DNA of 64,000 nt from Streptomyces cyaneogriseus subsp. noncyanogenus (GCF_000931445.1 NZ_CP010849.1:6200001-6264000), one strand, 5' to 3'. Shown: positions 43,383 through 52,302, counted from the first letter of the stretch. The notes: generated from the sequence alone by a model not told the origin. Program-made: numbers and translations.

Positions 43383-45076
43383 GACAGCGCCTCCTCCGAG
43401 GCGCGAGCCGCCCAGACGGCGAACCGCTCGCCGTCCTCGCGCTCGGCCTGGTAGCGCTTGAGGACCCGCTCGATGTAGTCCGGCAGCTCCTCCGCCGTCA
43501 CCTTCAGGCCGCGCACCTTGCGGCCGAAGCCGGCCTCCAGGCCGAGCGCGCCGCCCAGGTGCACCTGGTAGCCCTCGACCTGCTCGCCCCGGTCGTCGAG
43601 GACGAGCTGGCCCTTGAGACCGATGTCCGCCACCTGGATACGGGCGCAGGCGTTCGGGCAGCCGTTGAGGTTGATGGTGATCGGCTCGTCGAAGTCCGGG
43701 ACGCGGCGCTCCAGTTCGTCGATGAGCGAGGCGCCGCGCGCCTTGGTCTCGACGATGGCGAGCTTGCAGTACTCGATGCCGGTGCAGGCCATCGTGCCGC
43801 GCCGGAACGGGGAGGGGTGGACGGTGAGGTCCAGCGCCTCCAGTCCCTCGACGAGGGAGTCGACCCGCTCCTCCTCGACGTCGAGGACGATCATCTTCTG
43901 CTCGACGGTGGTGCGGACCCGGCCCGAGCCGTGCGCCTCCGCCAGCTCGGCGATCTTCGTCAGGGTGGCACCGTCCACCCGGCCGACGCGCGGGGCGAAG
44001 CCGACGTAGAAACGGCCGTCCTTCTGCCGGTGCACGCCGACGTGGTCGCGCCAGCGCTCCACCGGCTGCGCGGGCGCCGGGCCGTCGACCAGCTTCCGCT
44101 TCAGGTACTCGTCCTCCAGGACCTGGCGGAACTTCTCCGGGCCCCAGTCCGCGACCAGGAACTTCAGCCGGGCGCGGTTGCGCAGCCGCCGGTAGCCGTA
44201 GTCGCGGAAGATGGACACGACGCCCTCGTGGACGTCGGGGACCTCCTCCAGCGGCACCCAGGCGCCGAGCCGCACGCCGATCTTGGGGTTGGTGGAGAGC
44301 CCGCCGCCGACCCACAGGTCGAAGCCGGGGCCGTGCTCGGGGTGGACCACGCCGACGAAGGCGACGTCGTTGATCTCGTGCGCCACGTCCAGCAGCGGCG
44401 AGCCGGAGATCGCGGTCTTGAACTTGCGGGGCAGGTTCGAGTACGCCGGGTTGCCGATCACCCGGCGGTGGATCTCGTCGATGGCCGGGGTGCCGTCGAT
44501 GATCTCGTCCTCGGCGATGCCGGCGACGGGCGAGCCGATGATGACGCGCGGGGTGTCGCCGCACGCCTCGGTGGTGGACAGCCCGACGGCCTCCAGCCGG
44601 TTCCAGATCTCGGGCACGTCCTCGATCCGGATCCAGTGGTACTGGATGTTCTGCCGGTCGGTGATGTCGGCGCTGCCGCGCGCGAACTCCTGCGAGATCT
44701 CGCCGATGACGCGCAGTTGCCGCGTGGTGAGCCGTCCGCCGTCGATGCGGACGCGCAGCATGAAGTACTCGTCCTCCAGCTCCTCCGGCTCCAGCACCGC
44801 CGTCTTGCCGCCGTCGATGCCCGGCTTGCGCTGGGTGTACAGGCCCCACCAACGCATCCGGCCGCGCAGGTCGTTGGGGTCGATCGAGCCGAAGCCCCGC
44901 TTGGAGTAGATCGTCTCAATGCGTGTCCGCACATTGAGACCGTCGTCGTCCTTCTTGAACTGTTCGTTGCCGTTGAGCGGGGTGAAGTGACCCACGGCCC
45001 ACTGACCCTCACCGCGGTGACGGCTCACCTTGCGGCGGGGAGTCGCGGCGGCAGGGTTCTGCGGGGTGGCGGCCAT
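43379..45076 (-). CDS. sirA: Ferredoxin-dependent sulphite reductase
   Basis: A 565-residue siroheme/[4Fe-4S] protein of the nitrite/sulphite reductase family. Two pseudo-repeats are seen (ITDRQNIQYHWIRIEDVPEIW in the first half), and the cluster ligands are in TGIEYCKLA and NGCPNACAR near residues 420-470. It reduces sulphite to sulphide with six electrons from ferredoxin. Placement with cysHCDN makes it a sulphite, not nitrite, reductase. The ATG at 45076 is the first of the long operon; an attenuating leader peptide lies 191 bases upstream. Confidence 0.93.
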   Translation of the reverse strand: MAATPQNPAAATPRRKVSRHRGEGQWAVGHFTPLNGNEQFKKDDDGLNVRTRIETIYSKRGFGSIDPNDLRGRMRWWGLYTQRKPGIDGGKTAVLEPEELEDEYFMLRVRIDGGRLTTRQLRVIGEISQEFARGSADITDRQNIQYHWIRIEDVPEIWNRLEAVGLSTTEACGDTPRVIIGSPVAGIAEDEIIDGTPAIDEIHRRVIGNPAYSNLPRKFKTAISGSPLLDVAHEINDVAFVGVVHPEHGPGFDLWVGGGLSTNPKIGVRLGAWVPLEEVPDVHEGVVSIFRDYGYRRLRNRARLKFLVADWGPEKFRQVLEDEYLKRKLVDGPAPAQPVERWRDHVGVHRQKDGRFYVGFAPRVGRVDGATLTKIAELAEAHGSGRVRTTVEQKMIVLDVEEERVDSLVEGLEALDLTVHPSPFRRGTMACTGIEYCKLAIVETKARGASLIDELERRVPDFDEPITINLNGCPNACARIQVADIGLKGQLVLDDRGEQVEGYQVHLGGALGLEAGFGRKVRGLKVTAEELPDYIERVLKRYQAEREDGERFAVWAARASEEALS

Positions 45077-45267
45077 GGCTGATACGTCCTTCGGGACAGC
45101 GACGGATGGGGCCGGCGCGTGGCGCCGTGGAGGAAAGGTGCTGGTCGGGTGGTTGATGGGCGGCTCCGGCCGGCGCGGGAAGGCGCACGGGCGCGCGTGC
45201 GCTCCGTTGCGCACGACGGGAGGCGATGCGGGAGATCCGGGACTGCCGGGGGCGGCCGGTAAGGCGC

Positions 45268-45351
45268 TCAGCGGGCCGGACAGATGGCGCTGGACATGCG
45301 GCCGAGGTCGACGTGGCGTCGACTCACCAAGGCAATTCCAGTTCCAGGCAT
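45268..45351 (-). CDS. Short leader peptide of the sulphur operon (27 codons)
   Basis: Reading from ATG 45351, the peptide starts MPGTGIALV and continues SRRHVDLGRMSSAIC, ending PAR. A basic-HVDL-x-R-x-SSA-x-C core with a single late Cys is the hallmark of the short actinobacterial peptides annotated as putative leader peptides upstream of sulphur genes, thought to sense Cys-tRNA supply during translation. The ribosome site is weak; GTG at 45327 is another possible start. It stands 191 bases before sirA, enough room for alternative RNA structures. Confidence 0.8.
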   Translation of the reverse strand: MPGTGIALVSRRHVDLGRMSSAICPAR

Positions 45352-45373
45352 GACGGAAGCGTGGCATGGCGAT

Positions 45374-45388
45374 CTGGACACAGTCCAG
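45374..45388. promoter_or_regulatory. 15-bp palindrome upstream of the leader peptide
   Basis: CTGGAC-ACA-GTCCAG is a perfect inverted repeat with six-base arms, 23 bases before the leader ATG, with a minus-strand TTGGAC just beyond it. It could be an operator at the sulphur-operon promoter. The -10 is not clear. Confidence 0.35.
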
Positions 45389-45404
45389 CTTCGTCCAAAA
45401 TGCA

Positions 45405-45439
45405 GACACCCTTGTCTCGCACAGCGAGACAAGGGTGTC
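45405..45439. terminator. Perfect 16-bp hairpin with three-base loop
   Basis: GACACCCTTGTCTCGC-ACA-GCGAGACAAGGGTGTC is perfectly symmetrical. Read on the minus strand it stands 40 bases after the GNAT gene stop and is followed by TGCATTTTGG. It is probably the GNAT terminator that insulates the sulphur operon; in form it is the cleanest hairpin of the window apart from 60287. Confidence 0.65.
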
Positions 45440-45478
45440 GTCGGTCACATGCCCCGGGCGGGTGCCCGTCGCAGAAGG

Positions 45479-46051
45479 TCAGGCGGGGAACGCCCCGGGC
45501 CAGGGTCCCGGCGCCGGGACCTCGGGCTCTTCCTCCACCTTGGTGTCGAACAGTCGGAAGCCCCGGCGCAGGTAGTTGTCCATCGCGAACTCGCCGTCCT
45601 GGCTGCACGTGTGCAGCCACACCCGCTTGGTCTCGGCCAGGCCCGGCCAGCGGTCCGCGAGATCCCAGGCGCGGGCGGTCGCCTGGCACAGCAGGTGGCC
45701 GCCGATGCGCCGCCCCCGGAAAGCGGGGATCAGGCCGAAGTACTCGATCTCGACCACGCCGTCGTCCCCGGGGGTCAGCTCCGCGAAACCGGCGGGCGTG
45801 CCCCGGTCATAGGCGACCCAGGTCTCCGAGCCGGGCCGCTGGAGGTGCTCCTGCCACTGCGCGTAGGTCCACCCCAGCCGGTCCGTCCACCGGATGTCGC
45901 CGCCGACCGCGGTGTAGAGGAAACGGCTGAACTCGGGGGAGGGCACCTCCGAGCGGACGATCCGGACGTCTCCCTCGGGGGCGGCGGCCGGAAGGAGGTC
46001 CGCCGGGGAGGTCTGCTCCAGAGACCAGGTGGTCACGGCGATGTGGTTCAT
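45479..46051 (-). CDS. GNAT family acetyltransferase
   Basis: A 190-residue protein. The acetyl-CoA core is VEIEYFGLIPAFRGRRIGGHLLCQATARAWD (motif A, Q/RxxGxG/A variant RGRRIGGHL), followed by the beta-strand and helix ending in YLRRGFRLFDT. The first 60 residues are a longer N-terminal region. The acceptor is unknown. The ATG at 46051 begins MNHIAVTTW. It ends in a strong terminator before the sulphur operon. Confidence 0.85.
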   Translation of the reverse strand: MNHIAVTTWSLEQTSPADLLPAAAPEGDVRIVRSEVPSPEFSRFLYTAVGGDIRWTDRLGWTYAQWQEHLQRPGSETWVAYDRGTPAGFAELTPGDDGVVEIEYFGLIPAFRGRRIGGHLLCQATARAWDLADRWPGLAETKRVWLHTCSQDGEFAMDNYLRRGFRLFDTKVEEEPEVPAPGPWPGAFPA

Positions 46052-46180
46052 GGCGGCCAGGGAATCATCCGGCGCGGAGATCTGTCGACCCGCGGCCGGG
46101 CCCGCCGGCCGGCGGGCGGCTCGGCGGCGGGAGCCCGGCCCCGGCCGGGGCCGGTGACGCGGGCCCCGTGCGAGAGACCC

Positions 46181-46246
46181 GCGGTCAGCGGAGGGACGCG
46201 CCGAGCGAGGACAGCGGTCAGTGCAGGGACGCGTCGAGCGAGGACA
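46181..46246 (-). repeat. 33-bp tandem duplication around a stop codon
   Basis: Two adjacent 33-base units (46181-46213 and 46214-46246) differ at three positions. The second unit encodes the last residues (LSSLDASLH) and the stop codon of the secreted protein gene; the first lies just after the stop. Divergence shows that the duplication is not recent. Confidence 0.7.
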
Positions 46247-47636
46247 GCGGCAGGGCGAACAGCATGCGGCCGGACTGCGACCAGACCTCGCCGGTGTCCT
46301 CCCGGTAGGCCAGGGAGCGCGCGTCCGCGCTCCAGCAGTGCCGCGACCGGTCGGCGCCGCACTCGACGACCTCGGCGCCCTCGCCGTTCTGCCGCCCCAG
46401 GGCGGCGCGGCCCGCCGGTGCTCCGGCCGCGTGCGAGAGGTACCAGGCGCCCCGGCCGGAACCGGCCGGGCGGTGCGCCAGGACGCCGCCGATCCCGGTG
46501 GCGCGGGTCTCGTACGCCTCCACCGCGTCGATGTGCCCGGCCCGGTCGGCGGCGAGCGGTCCGGCGTCCGCCGGTTCCTCCCGGAGCGCGTAGCGCCACA
46601 GCCGGGCGGGCCGGGCGGCGTCCGCGGGGACCCGCTCGGCGGCCACCACGCTGTCGGGGGTGGTGGTGCGGTCCAGCGAGAGCGCGGCGGGGCGCGGCCC
46701 GCCCGCCGCGGGACGGTAGGCGGCGACGGCCGGCAGCACGTACCGGTAGCCGTGCGCCGACCAGCCGCCGGGCACCCGGCCGACGGCGTCGCCGCCGACG
46801 CCGGCGCGCAGCAGGCGGTCCACGTCGTACACGTACAGCGCGGCGCGGTCCCCGGCACCGGCGGTGACGAGCAGCTTGTCCCGGTACCAGGCCATGCCGG
46901 AGACGGGGGAGGCGAGGCCGCGGTAGTCGCGCCCGCCGTCGACCGGGACCACGAGCAGGGCCGAGACATGGCGCGGCCGGCCCGGGGCGTCGGTGTCGAC
47001 GAAGACGACCCGGGACAGCGTCCGTCCCGTGGCGGCCGCGCCCATGCCCCCGCCGTCCGCGCGACGGGCGCCCTCCCCGTCACCGTTCTCCCCACCGGCG
47101 TCGTCCGCGCCGGGGCCGTCCACCGGGGCCCGGCCGTCGTCCGCGCCGTCCCCGGCCTCGGAGGTCCAGGCGGAGGCGATCACCCGGCGCCCGCCCCAGC
47201 GGCCGTCCTCACCGGCGCCCGCCGAGGTGGTGACGGCGCCGGGCCGCCATCCGCGGACGTCGGCCTCGTCCCAGCAGTACGCCCGGGTGGCCGCGGGCGC
47301 CACGGGCAGCGCGGCGCGCTCCCCGGCCCCGCAGTCGGCGGCGTCGCGCAGCTCCCCTCCGGCGGAGCCGAGCACCGCGTCCACCGTGGCCGGGCGGCCC
47401 ATCGCCGAGGAGAGCCGGTCGAGCCAGGCGGCGGGCACCCGGTCGCCGGTGAGGCGCAACTCGCCGCGCGCGGCGGGGGAGTCGAGCGTCCGCAGCGCCC
47501 CGGGGCCGTCGGTGACCTCGGCCTGGGAGGCGCTGATCAGGGTGGCGGCGGCGGTGAGGGAGAGGGCGGTGCCGGCCAGGACGGCGCGCAGCGCCCGGCC
47601 CTGCCGGCGGCGTCGGTGCCTGCCACGATGCTTCAT
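46218..47636 (-). CDS. Secreted protein of unknown function
   Basis: A 472-residue protein. The very basic N-terminus (MKHRGRHRRRRQGR) and hydrophobic core (ALRAVLAGTALSLTAAATLISASQA) form an export signal. The middle holds a Gly/Asp/Ala-rich disordered stretch of about 50 residues, followed by segments such as SRVVFVDTDAPGRPRHVSALLVV and YLSHAAG that suggest a beta-propeller-like body. I do not recognise the family. It lies downstream of the GAF regulator gene on the same strand, 146 bases away. Confidence 0.65.
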   Translation of the reverse strand: MKHRGRHRRRRQGRALRAVLAGTALSLTAAATLISASQAEVTDGPGALRTLDSPAARGELRLTGDRVPAAWLDRLSSAMGRPATVDAVLGSAGGELRDAADCGAGERAALPVAPAATRAYCWDEADVRGWRPGAVTTSAGAGEDGRWGGRRVIASAWTSEAGDGADDGRAPVDGPGADDAGGENGDGEGARRADGGGMGAAATGRTLSRVVFVDTDAPGRPRHVSALLVVPVDGGRDYRGLASPVSGMAWYRDKLLVTAGAGDRAALYVYDVDRLLRAGVGGDAVGRVPGGWSAHGYRYVLPAVAAYRPAAGGPRPAALSLDRTTTPDSVVAAERVPADAARPARLWRYALREEPADAGPLAADRAGHIDAVEAYETRATGIGGVLAHRPAGSGRGAWYLSHAAGAPAGRAALGRQNGEGAEVVECGADRSRHCWSADARSLAYREDTGEVWSQSGRMLFALPLSSLDASLH

Positions 47637-47782
47637 ACAACCTCCACAGGCACCGGGCCAGGAGCGCCTGATGGTCCCGCGTCGACCGAGAAGCAGGGGG
47701 ATGACCCACCGGGGATGCTACGGCAGGCGCGCCTGCCGCGGGCCAGGACCGCGCAGATATGCGGAACATGCGCACCGGCGCT

Positions 47783-49069
47783 TCACGAGGGGGGCGTCCG
47801 CCGCCGCGTCACCGCCGGTGCCGCCGAGTGCGGCAGCAGGTCGCGCGGGTCGTCCGGCAGGAGCAGCCGCACCTCCGCCTCCTCGTGGAAGCGGTACGGC
47901 CGGTGTTGCAGATGGGCGCCGAGGTACCGCCGTACCCGCGACATCTCGGCCCGCACCGTCACCGTGCGGGCCGGGTCGCCGAACAGGTCCGCGGCGAGAC
48001 CGGCGGCGCTGCGGCCGGTGCGGTGGACGGCCAGGAGGTAGAGCAACTCGGCGTGTCTGGGGCTCAGTTCGCGGCTCCAGGAGCCCGCGCCGCCGGTCAC
48101 CTCCACCGACCAGCGGCGCGGCCGGCGCAGATCGACCACGATCCGCGCCTCCCCCGCCACGGCCGGCTCCTCGCCCGCCGCCCGCACCAGCCAGCCCCCG
48201 GCGAGCGGCTCCAGGGTGCACGGCCCCAGCGCCGGCAGCCGTACGGGGCCCGCCGACGGGGAGGCGGGCAGGGCGACGCGCGGGGTGTAGGGCATCCCCG
48301 TCACGGCGGCGGTCCAGCCGTCCCGGTCCACCACCGCCGCCTGCCCGCCGACGCGGGCCAGCACCGGCGCCCCCACCGCCCGCAGCCGCTCCAGCGACCG
48401 CGTGTGCAGTTCGCGCAGCCGGGCCTCGGCCAGCCTGGCCACCGACTCGACCCAGGCGAGCGTGGCCGGGTGCATCGTCTCCAGCGGTCCGCTGACGTCC
48501 ACCACGCCGATCAGCCGGCCGTCGCGCGGGTCGGTGAGGGGCGCGCCGGCGCAGGTCCACGTGGTGTGGGAGCGGACGAAGTGCTCGGAGGCGAAGACCT
48601 GCACGGGCCGCCGGGTGACCGCGGGCGTGCCCACGCCGTTGGTGCCGACGATCTCCTCCCGCCAGTCCGCGCCGAGCTGGAAACCCAGCCCGTCGGCCTT
48701 CCGCAGCACCGGCGCGCTGCCCTCGCGCCACAGCACCCGGCCCTCCTCGTCGGCGACCACCATGATGTGGTGGGCGACGTCCGCGACCGACAGCAGCCCC
48801 TGCCGCAGCACCGGCAGCACGGTCCGCAGCGGTGACCGCGCGCGCCGCCGCTCCAGCTCCTCGCGGGAGAGCAGCCCGGTCCTGAAGTCGTGGTCGGGGT
48901 CGACCCCGCTGCGCAGCATCCGCCGCCACGACTGCTCGATCACCGGGCGCGGCGGCACCGGCGCGGGCCGGCCGGAGAGCCGGGCGGAGCGGACCTCGCT
49001 GAGCACCCGGGCCGCCCGTGCCGTGTCCACGGCGGCGAGCTGCGTCACGTCCATCGGTGAGAGCGCCAC
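47783..49069 (-). CDS. GAF-domain transcriptional regulator, AcoR-like
   Basis: A 428-residue protein. The N-terminal part resembles the sensor region of AcoR-type activators: RPVIEQSWRRMLRSGVDPDHD, then a GAF domain (about residues 90-210) with ADWREEIVGTNGVGTPAVTRRPVQVFASEHF. The AAA+ domain of true sigma-54 activators is absent, as expected in Streptomyces, and the C-terminus (LSPRHAELLYLLAVHRTGRSAAGLAADLFGD) is a winged-helix DNA-binding unit. I chose GTG at 49069 (GAGG nine bases upstream); ATG at 49054 lacks a site. Targets may include the nearby acyl-CoA dehydrogenase or itself. Confidence 0.75.
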   Translation of the reverse strand: MALSPMDVTQLAAVDTARAARVLSEVRSARLSGRPAPVPPRPVIEQSWRRMLRSGVDPDHDFRTGLLSREELERRRARSPLRTVLPVLRQGLLSVADVAHHIMVVADEEGRVLWREGSAPVLRKADGLGFQLGADWREEIVGTNGVGTPAVTRRPVQVFASEHFVRSHTTWTCAGAPLTDPRDGRLIGVVDVSGPLETMHPATLAWVESVARLAEARLRELHTRSLERLRAVGAPVLARVGGQAAVVDRDGWTAAVTGMPYTPRVALPASPSAGPVRLPALGPCTLEPLAGGWLVRAAGEEPAVAGEARIVVDLRRPRRWSVEVTGGAGSWSRELSPRHAELLYLLAVHRTGRSAAGLAADLFGDPARTVTVRAEMSRVRRYLGAHLQHRPYRFHEEAEVRLLLPDDPRDLLPHSAAPAVTRRRTPPS

Positions 49070-49223
49070 TGGTTCCCGTCCTCCCCGAGCAGGGCCCGGG
49101 CACCGCGACCGCCGCGTGGCGGCCGGTCGCGTCTCCCGGCGTCCGTCGTGTCCCATACTGCCGCCCGGCCCCACGGTGAGACACGGCGGGCACCGGGGCG
49201 TGCCTCCCGGTCGGGCGGAAAGG

Positions 49224-49295
49224 TGCAACCCCCTGCAACCCTGGTGGACGGCCCTCGGCGGACGGACACTTGAGCGACGCCGTCCTGAACGGCGT
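49224..49295. promoter_or_regulatory. Direct repeat and palindrome upstream of the GAF regulator
   Basis: TGCAACC occurs at 49224 and 49234, exactly one helical turn apart. A perfect palindrome ACGCCGT-N5-ACGGCGT follows at 49277-49295. Both lie 155-226 bases before the regulator gene and after the acyl-CoA dehydrogenase terminator. They may be sites for autoregulation. No standard -35/-10 is obvious. Confidence 0.35.
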
Positions 49296-49320
49296 TCACG
49301 GCCTTGACCGGGCCCGTGAG

Positions 49321-49358
49321 GCGGGGGTGGTGCCGTGTCGGCGCAGCACCACCCCCGC
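49321..49358 (-). terminator. Terminator after the acyl-CoA dehydrogenase gene
   Basis: GCGGGGGTGGTGC and GCACCACCCCCGC form a 13-bp perfect stem with a 12-base loop, starting 41 bases beyond the stop codon of the acyl-CoA dehydrogenase gene on the minus strand. Confidence 0.65.
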
Positions 49359-49398
49359 AGCCCGGCGCAGGCGCGTACGCCCCTTTTCCGGGCGCGCG

Positions 49399-51045
49399 TC
49401 AGGAGACGGGCCGCGCCCGCTCCACCACCGAGGCCAGGTCAAGGGTGGCCGGCAGCGTGCCGAACGAGGCGCCCCCGTCGCCGCCCAGCCGTGAGGCGCA
49501 GAACGCGTCGGCGACCTCCGGCGGCGCGTACCGCACCAGCAGCGATCCCTGGAGCACCAGGGCGAGGCGCTCCACCAGCCGCCGGGCCCGGCCCTCCACC
49601 GCCTGGAGGTCGGACAGCTCGGTCAGCAGGTTCTTGATCGCCGCGTCCAGCCGGTGGTCGGCGCCGCGCGCCTGGCCCACCTCCGTCAGATAGGCGTCCA
49701 GCGTCTGCGGCCGGCGGCCGAGCGCCCGCAGCACGTCCAGCGCCTGGACGTTGCCCGCGCCCTCCCAGATCGAGTTCAGCGGCGACTCCCGCACCAGCCG
49801 CGGCATCCCCGACTCCTCGACGTACCCGTTGCCGCCCAGGCACTCGGCCGCCTCGACCGCCACCGGCGCGCAGCGCTTGGTCACCCAGTACTTGGCCGCC
49901 GGCACGGCGATCCGCAGCAGCGCCCGCTCCTGCTCGTCGCCGCCCGCACCGGCGTCGTACGCCGCCGCCAGCCGCAGCGCCAGCGTGGTGGCCGCCTCCG
50001 ACTCGATCGCGAGGTCGGCCAGGACGTTGCGCATCAGCGGCTTGTCGATCAGCCGGCCGCCGAACGCCTCGCGGTGGGCGCAGTGGTGGACGGCCTGCGC
50101 CACCGCCTGCCGCATCAGCCCGGCCGAGCCGAGGACGCAGTCCAGCCGGGTCGCCGCGACCATCTCGATGATGGTCCGCACGCCCTGCCCCTCCTCGCCG
50201 ACCCGGCGCGCCCAGGTCCCGGCGAACTCGACCTCGGCGGAGGCGTTGGACCGGTTGCCCAGCTTGTCCTTGAGCCGCTGGACGAGGAAGACGTTGCGGG
50301 TGCCGTCGGCCAGCACACGGGGGACGAGGAAGCAGGTCAGCCCGCCCGGCGCCTGGGCCAGCACCAGGAAGCCGTCCGACATCGGCGCCGAGCAGAACCA
50401 CTTGTGCCCGGTCAGCTCGTAGGTGCCCTCCTCGGCCAGCGGCCGGGCGGCGGTGGTGTTGGCGCGGACGTCGCTGCCGCCCTGCTTCTCCGTCATGCCC
50501 ATCCCGAAGAGCACCCCGGCCTTCAGGTGCGCGGGCCTGAGCTCGCGGTCGTAGACGGTGGAGGTCAGCCGGGGCACCCACTCCGCGGCCAGCGCCGGGT
50601 CGGTGCGCAGGGCGGGCACCGCGGCGTGGGTCATGGACAGCGGGCAGCCGTTCCCGGCCTCGACCTGCGTCCACATCAGGAAGGCCGCCGCGCGCCGCAC
50701 GTGCCCGCCGGGCCGGTCCCAGGCCGCGGTCAGGCCCGCCGCGACGCCCTTGCCGAGCAGCCGGTGCCAGGCGGGATGGAAGTCGACCTCGTCGACGCGG
50801 TGGCCGTACCGGTCGTGGGTGCGCAGCCGCGGCGGGTTCTCGTTGGCCTGGACGCCCCACTCCTGCACCTGCGCGGAGCCGCAACTGCGGCCCAGCCCGG
50901 ACAGCTCCGCCAGCGCCTGTTCGCGCAGGGCCGGGTCCAGATGCCGTTCCACGGCCGCTCTCAGGGCCCGGTCGGCGGTGAAGACGTCGTACCCGACGAG
51001 CGGCGGGGCCTGGTTCGTCACGCTGTGGGTGCTACTGCCTGCCAT
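49399..51045 (-). CDS. AidB-like acyl-CoA dehydrogenase
   Basis: A 548-residue flavoprotein; ordinary acyl-CoA dehydrogenases have about 380. GVLFGMGMTEKQGGSDVRANTT and CSAPMSDGFLVLAQA are the FAD-binding middle domain; AVEAAECLGGNGYVEESGMPRLVRESPLNSIWEGAGNVQALDVLRAL contains the region of the catalytic Glu with an adaptive-response (AidB) extension. E. coli AidB binds DNA and protects it from alkylation, but the physiological reaction is unclear. The ATG at 51045 has a weak site. Divergent from the BrkB gene. Confidence 0.88.
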   Translation of the reverse strand: MAGSSTHSVTNQAPPLVGYDVFTADRALRAAVERHLDPALREQALAELSGLGRSCGSAQVQEWGVQANENPPRLRTHDRYGHRVDEVDFHPAWHRLLGKGVAAGLTAAWDRPGGHVRRAAAFLMWTQVEAGNGCPLSMTHAAVPALRTDPALAAEWVPRLTSTVYDRELRPAHLKAGVLFGMGMTEKQGGSDVRANTTAARPLAEEGTYELTGHKWFCSAPMSDGFLVLAQAPGGLTCFLVPRVLADGTRNVFLVQRLKDKLGNRSNASAEVEFAGTWARRVGEEGQGVRTIIEMVAATRLDCVLGSAGLMRQAVAQAVHHCAHREAFGGRLIDKPLMRNVLADLAIESEAATTLALRLAAAYDAGAGGDEQERALLRIAVPAAKYWVTKRCAPVAVEAAECLGGNGYVEESGMPRLVRESPLNSIWEGAGNVQALDVLRALGRRPQTLDAYLTEVGQARGADHRLDAAIKNLLTELSDLQAVEGRARRLVERLALVLQGSLLVRYAPPEVADAFCASRLGGDGGASFGTLPATLDLASVVERARPVS

Positions 51046-51177
51046 GCCTGCGAACCTACCGCGCCCGCACCCGCGAGGGGAGTACGTCCGGCCACCGGAA
51101 GGGACCGTTCCGCTCCGGTGCGCTCCGGGTGCGGTCCGCGGGTGAGGGCAGCCGCGCGCGGCGGATACCTTTAGGAC

Positions 51178-52302
51178 GTGCAGCCAGCAAGTGAAACCTC
51201 CGAGCGGCCCTCCGGCCGGCTCCACCGGGCCCGTGCCCTCTACCGGAACGTCTCCAAGCGCAGGACCGCCTGGCTGTTGCTCAAGGACACCGTCAACTCC
51301 TGCATGGAGTACCGCATCCTGGGCCTGGCGGCCGAGGCCGCGTTCTTCACCCTGCTGTCCGTGCCCCCGCTGCTGCTGAGCATCATCGGACTGCTCGGCT
51401 ACGTCGACATGTGGACCGGCGCGGACACCATCCAGAGCCTGCGGGCCAACATCCTCGACGCCTCCCGGGCGGTCCTGTCCGACCGGGGCGTGCACGAGAT
51501 CGCCGAGCCGATCCTGCACGACGTGATGAAGGGCGGCCGGGTGGACGTGATCTCCCTCGGCTTCCTGTTCGCGCTCTGGTCGGGCTCGCGCGCGGTGAAC
51601 GTCTTCATCGACACCATCACCGTGATGTACGGGCTCGACGGCGTCCGGGGCATCGTGAAGACCCGCCTGCTGGCGTTCGCCCTGTTCGTCGTGGCGCTGC
51701 TGATCGGCTCGGTGGCGCTGCCGCTGATGGTGGCCGGCCCGGACGCGGTGGTGCGGGTGGTGCCGTGGTCGGCGACGGTCGTGCAGGTGCTGTACTGGCC
51801 CGTCGTCATCGTCCTGTCGATCGTGTTCCTGACGACGCTCTACCACGTGTCCGTCCCGGTGCGCTCCCCGTGGATCGAGGACGTCCCCGGCGCGCTGGTC
51901 GCCCTCGGGATGTGGGTGCTGGGCAGCTTCCTGCTGCGCATCTACCTCACCAGCACCGTGGAGGGGCCCACCATCTACGGCTCGCTGGCCGCGCCCGTCG
52001 CCGTGCTGCTGTGGATCGGCGTGTCCGCCTTCGCCGTGCTCGTCGGCGCCGCGGTCAACGCGGCGATCGACCGGGTCTGGCCGGCCGCCGCCACGGCCGC
52101 GGCCCGCGAGGCCAACGAGCGGCTGCGCCAGGCGCAGGTCGCCGAGTACGTCGCCCGGGCCGCCGCGAGCGGCGCCGCCGACCCCGACATGCCCTCCGAG
52201 TTCCCCGAGCGCTGGTCGCGCTTCCTGCCGCCGGAGGACGTCACCGCCCGGCTGCGCGCCCATGCCAAGGCCACGCCGCCGCAGCGGCCGGAGGACTCCT
52301 AG
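51178..52302 (+). CDS. YihY/BrkB family membrane protein
   Basis: A 374-residue protein with about six transmembrane helices. NSCMEYRILGLAAEAAFFTLLSVPPLLLSIIGLLGY is typical of YihY/BrkB proteins, and further helices follow to LLWIGVSAFAVLVGAAVNAAIDRVW. The C-terminal 90 residues are a soluble, helical, charged tail. The family was once called RNase BN in error; it is probably a transporter or a cell-envelope protein. GTG at 51178 is the chosen start. It is monocistronic. Confidence 0.87.
   Translation: MQPASETSERPSGRLHRARALYRNVSKRRTAWLLLKDTVNSCMEYRILGLAAEAAFFTLLSVPPLLLSIIGLLGYVDMWTGADTIQSLRANILDASRAVLSDRGVHEIAEPILHDVMKGGRVDVISLGFLFALWSGSRAVNVFIDTITVMYGLDGVRGIVKTRLLAFALFVVALLIGSVALPLMVAGPDAVVRVVPWSATVVQVLYWPVVIVLSIVFLTTLYHVSVPVRSPWIEDVPGALVALGMWVLGSFLLRIYLTSTVEGPTIYGSLAAPVAVLLWIGVSAFAVLVGAAVNAAIDRVWPAAATAAAREANERLRQAQVAEYVARAAASGAADPDMPSEFPERWSRFLPPEDVTARLRAHAKATPPQRPEDS

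Noticed and set aside
45405..45439. An operator or attenuator of the sulphur operon
   Set aside because: The perfect hairpin lies upstream of the leader and directly after the GNAT gene, so a terminator is simpler.
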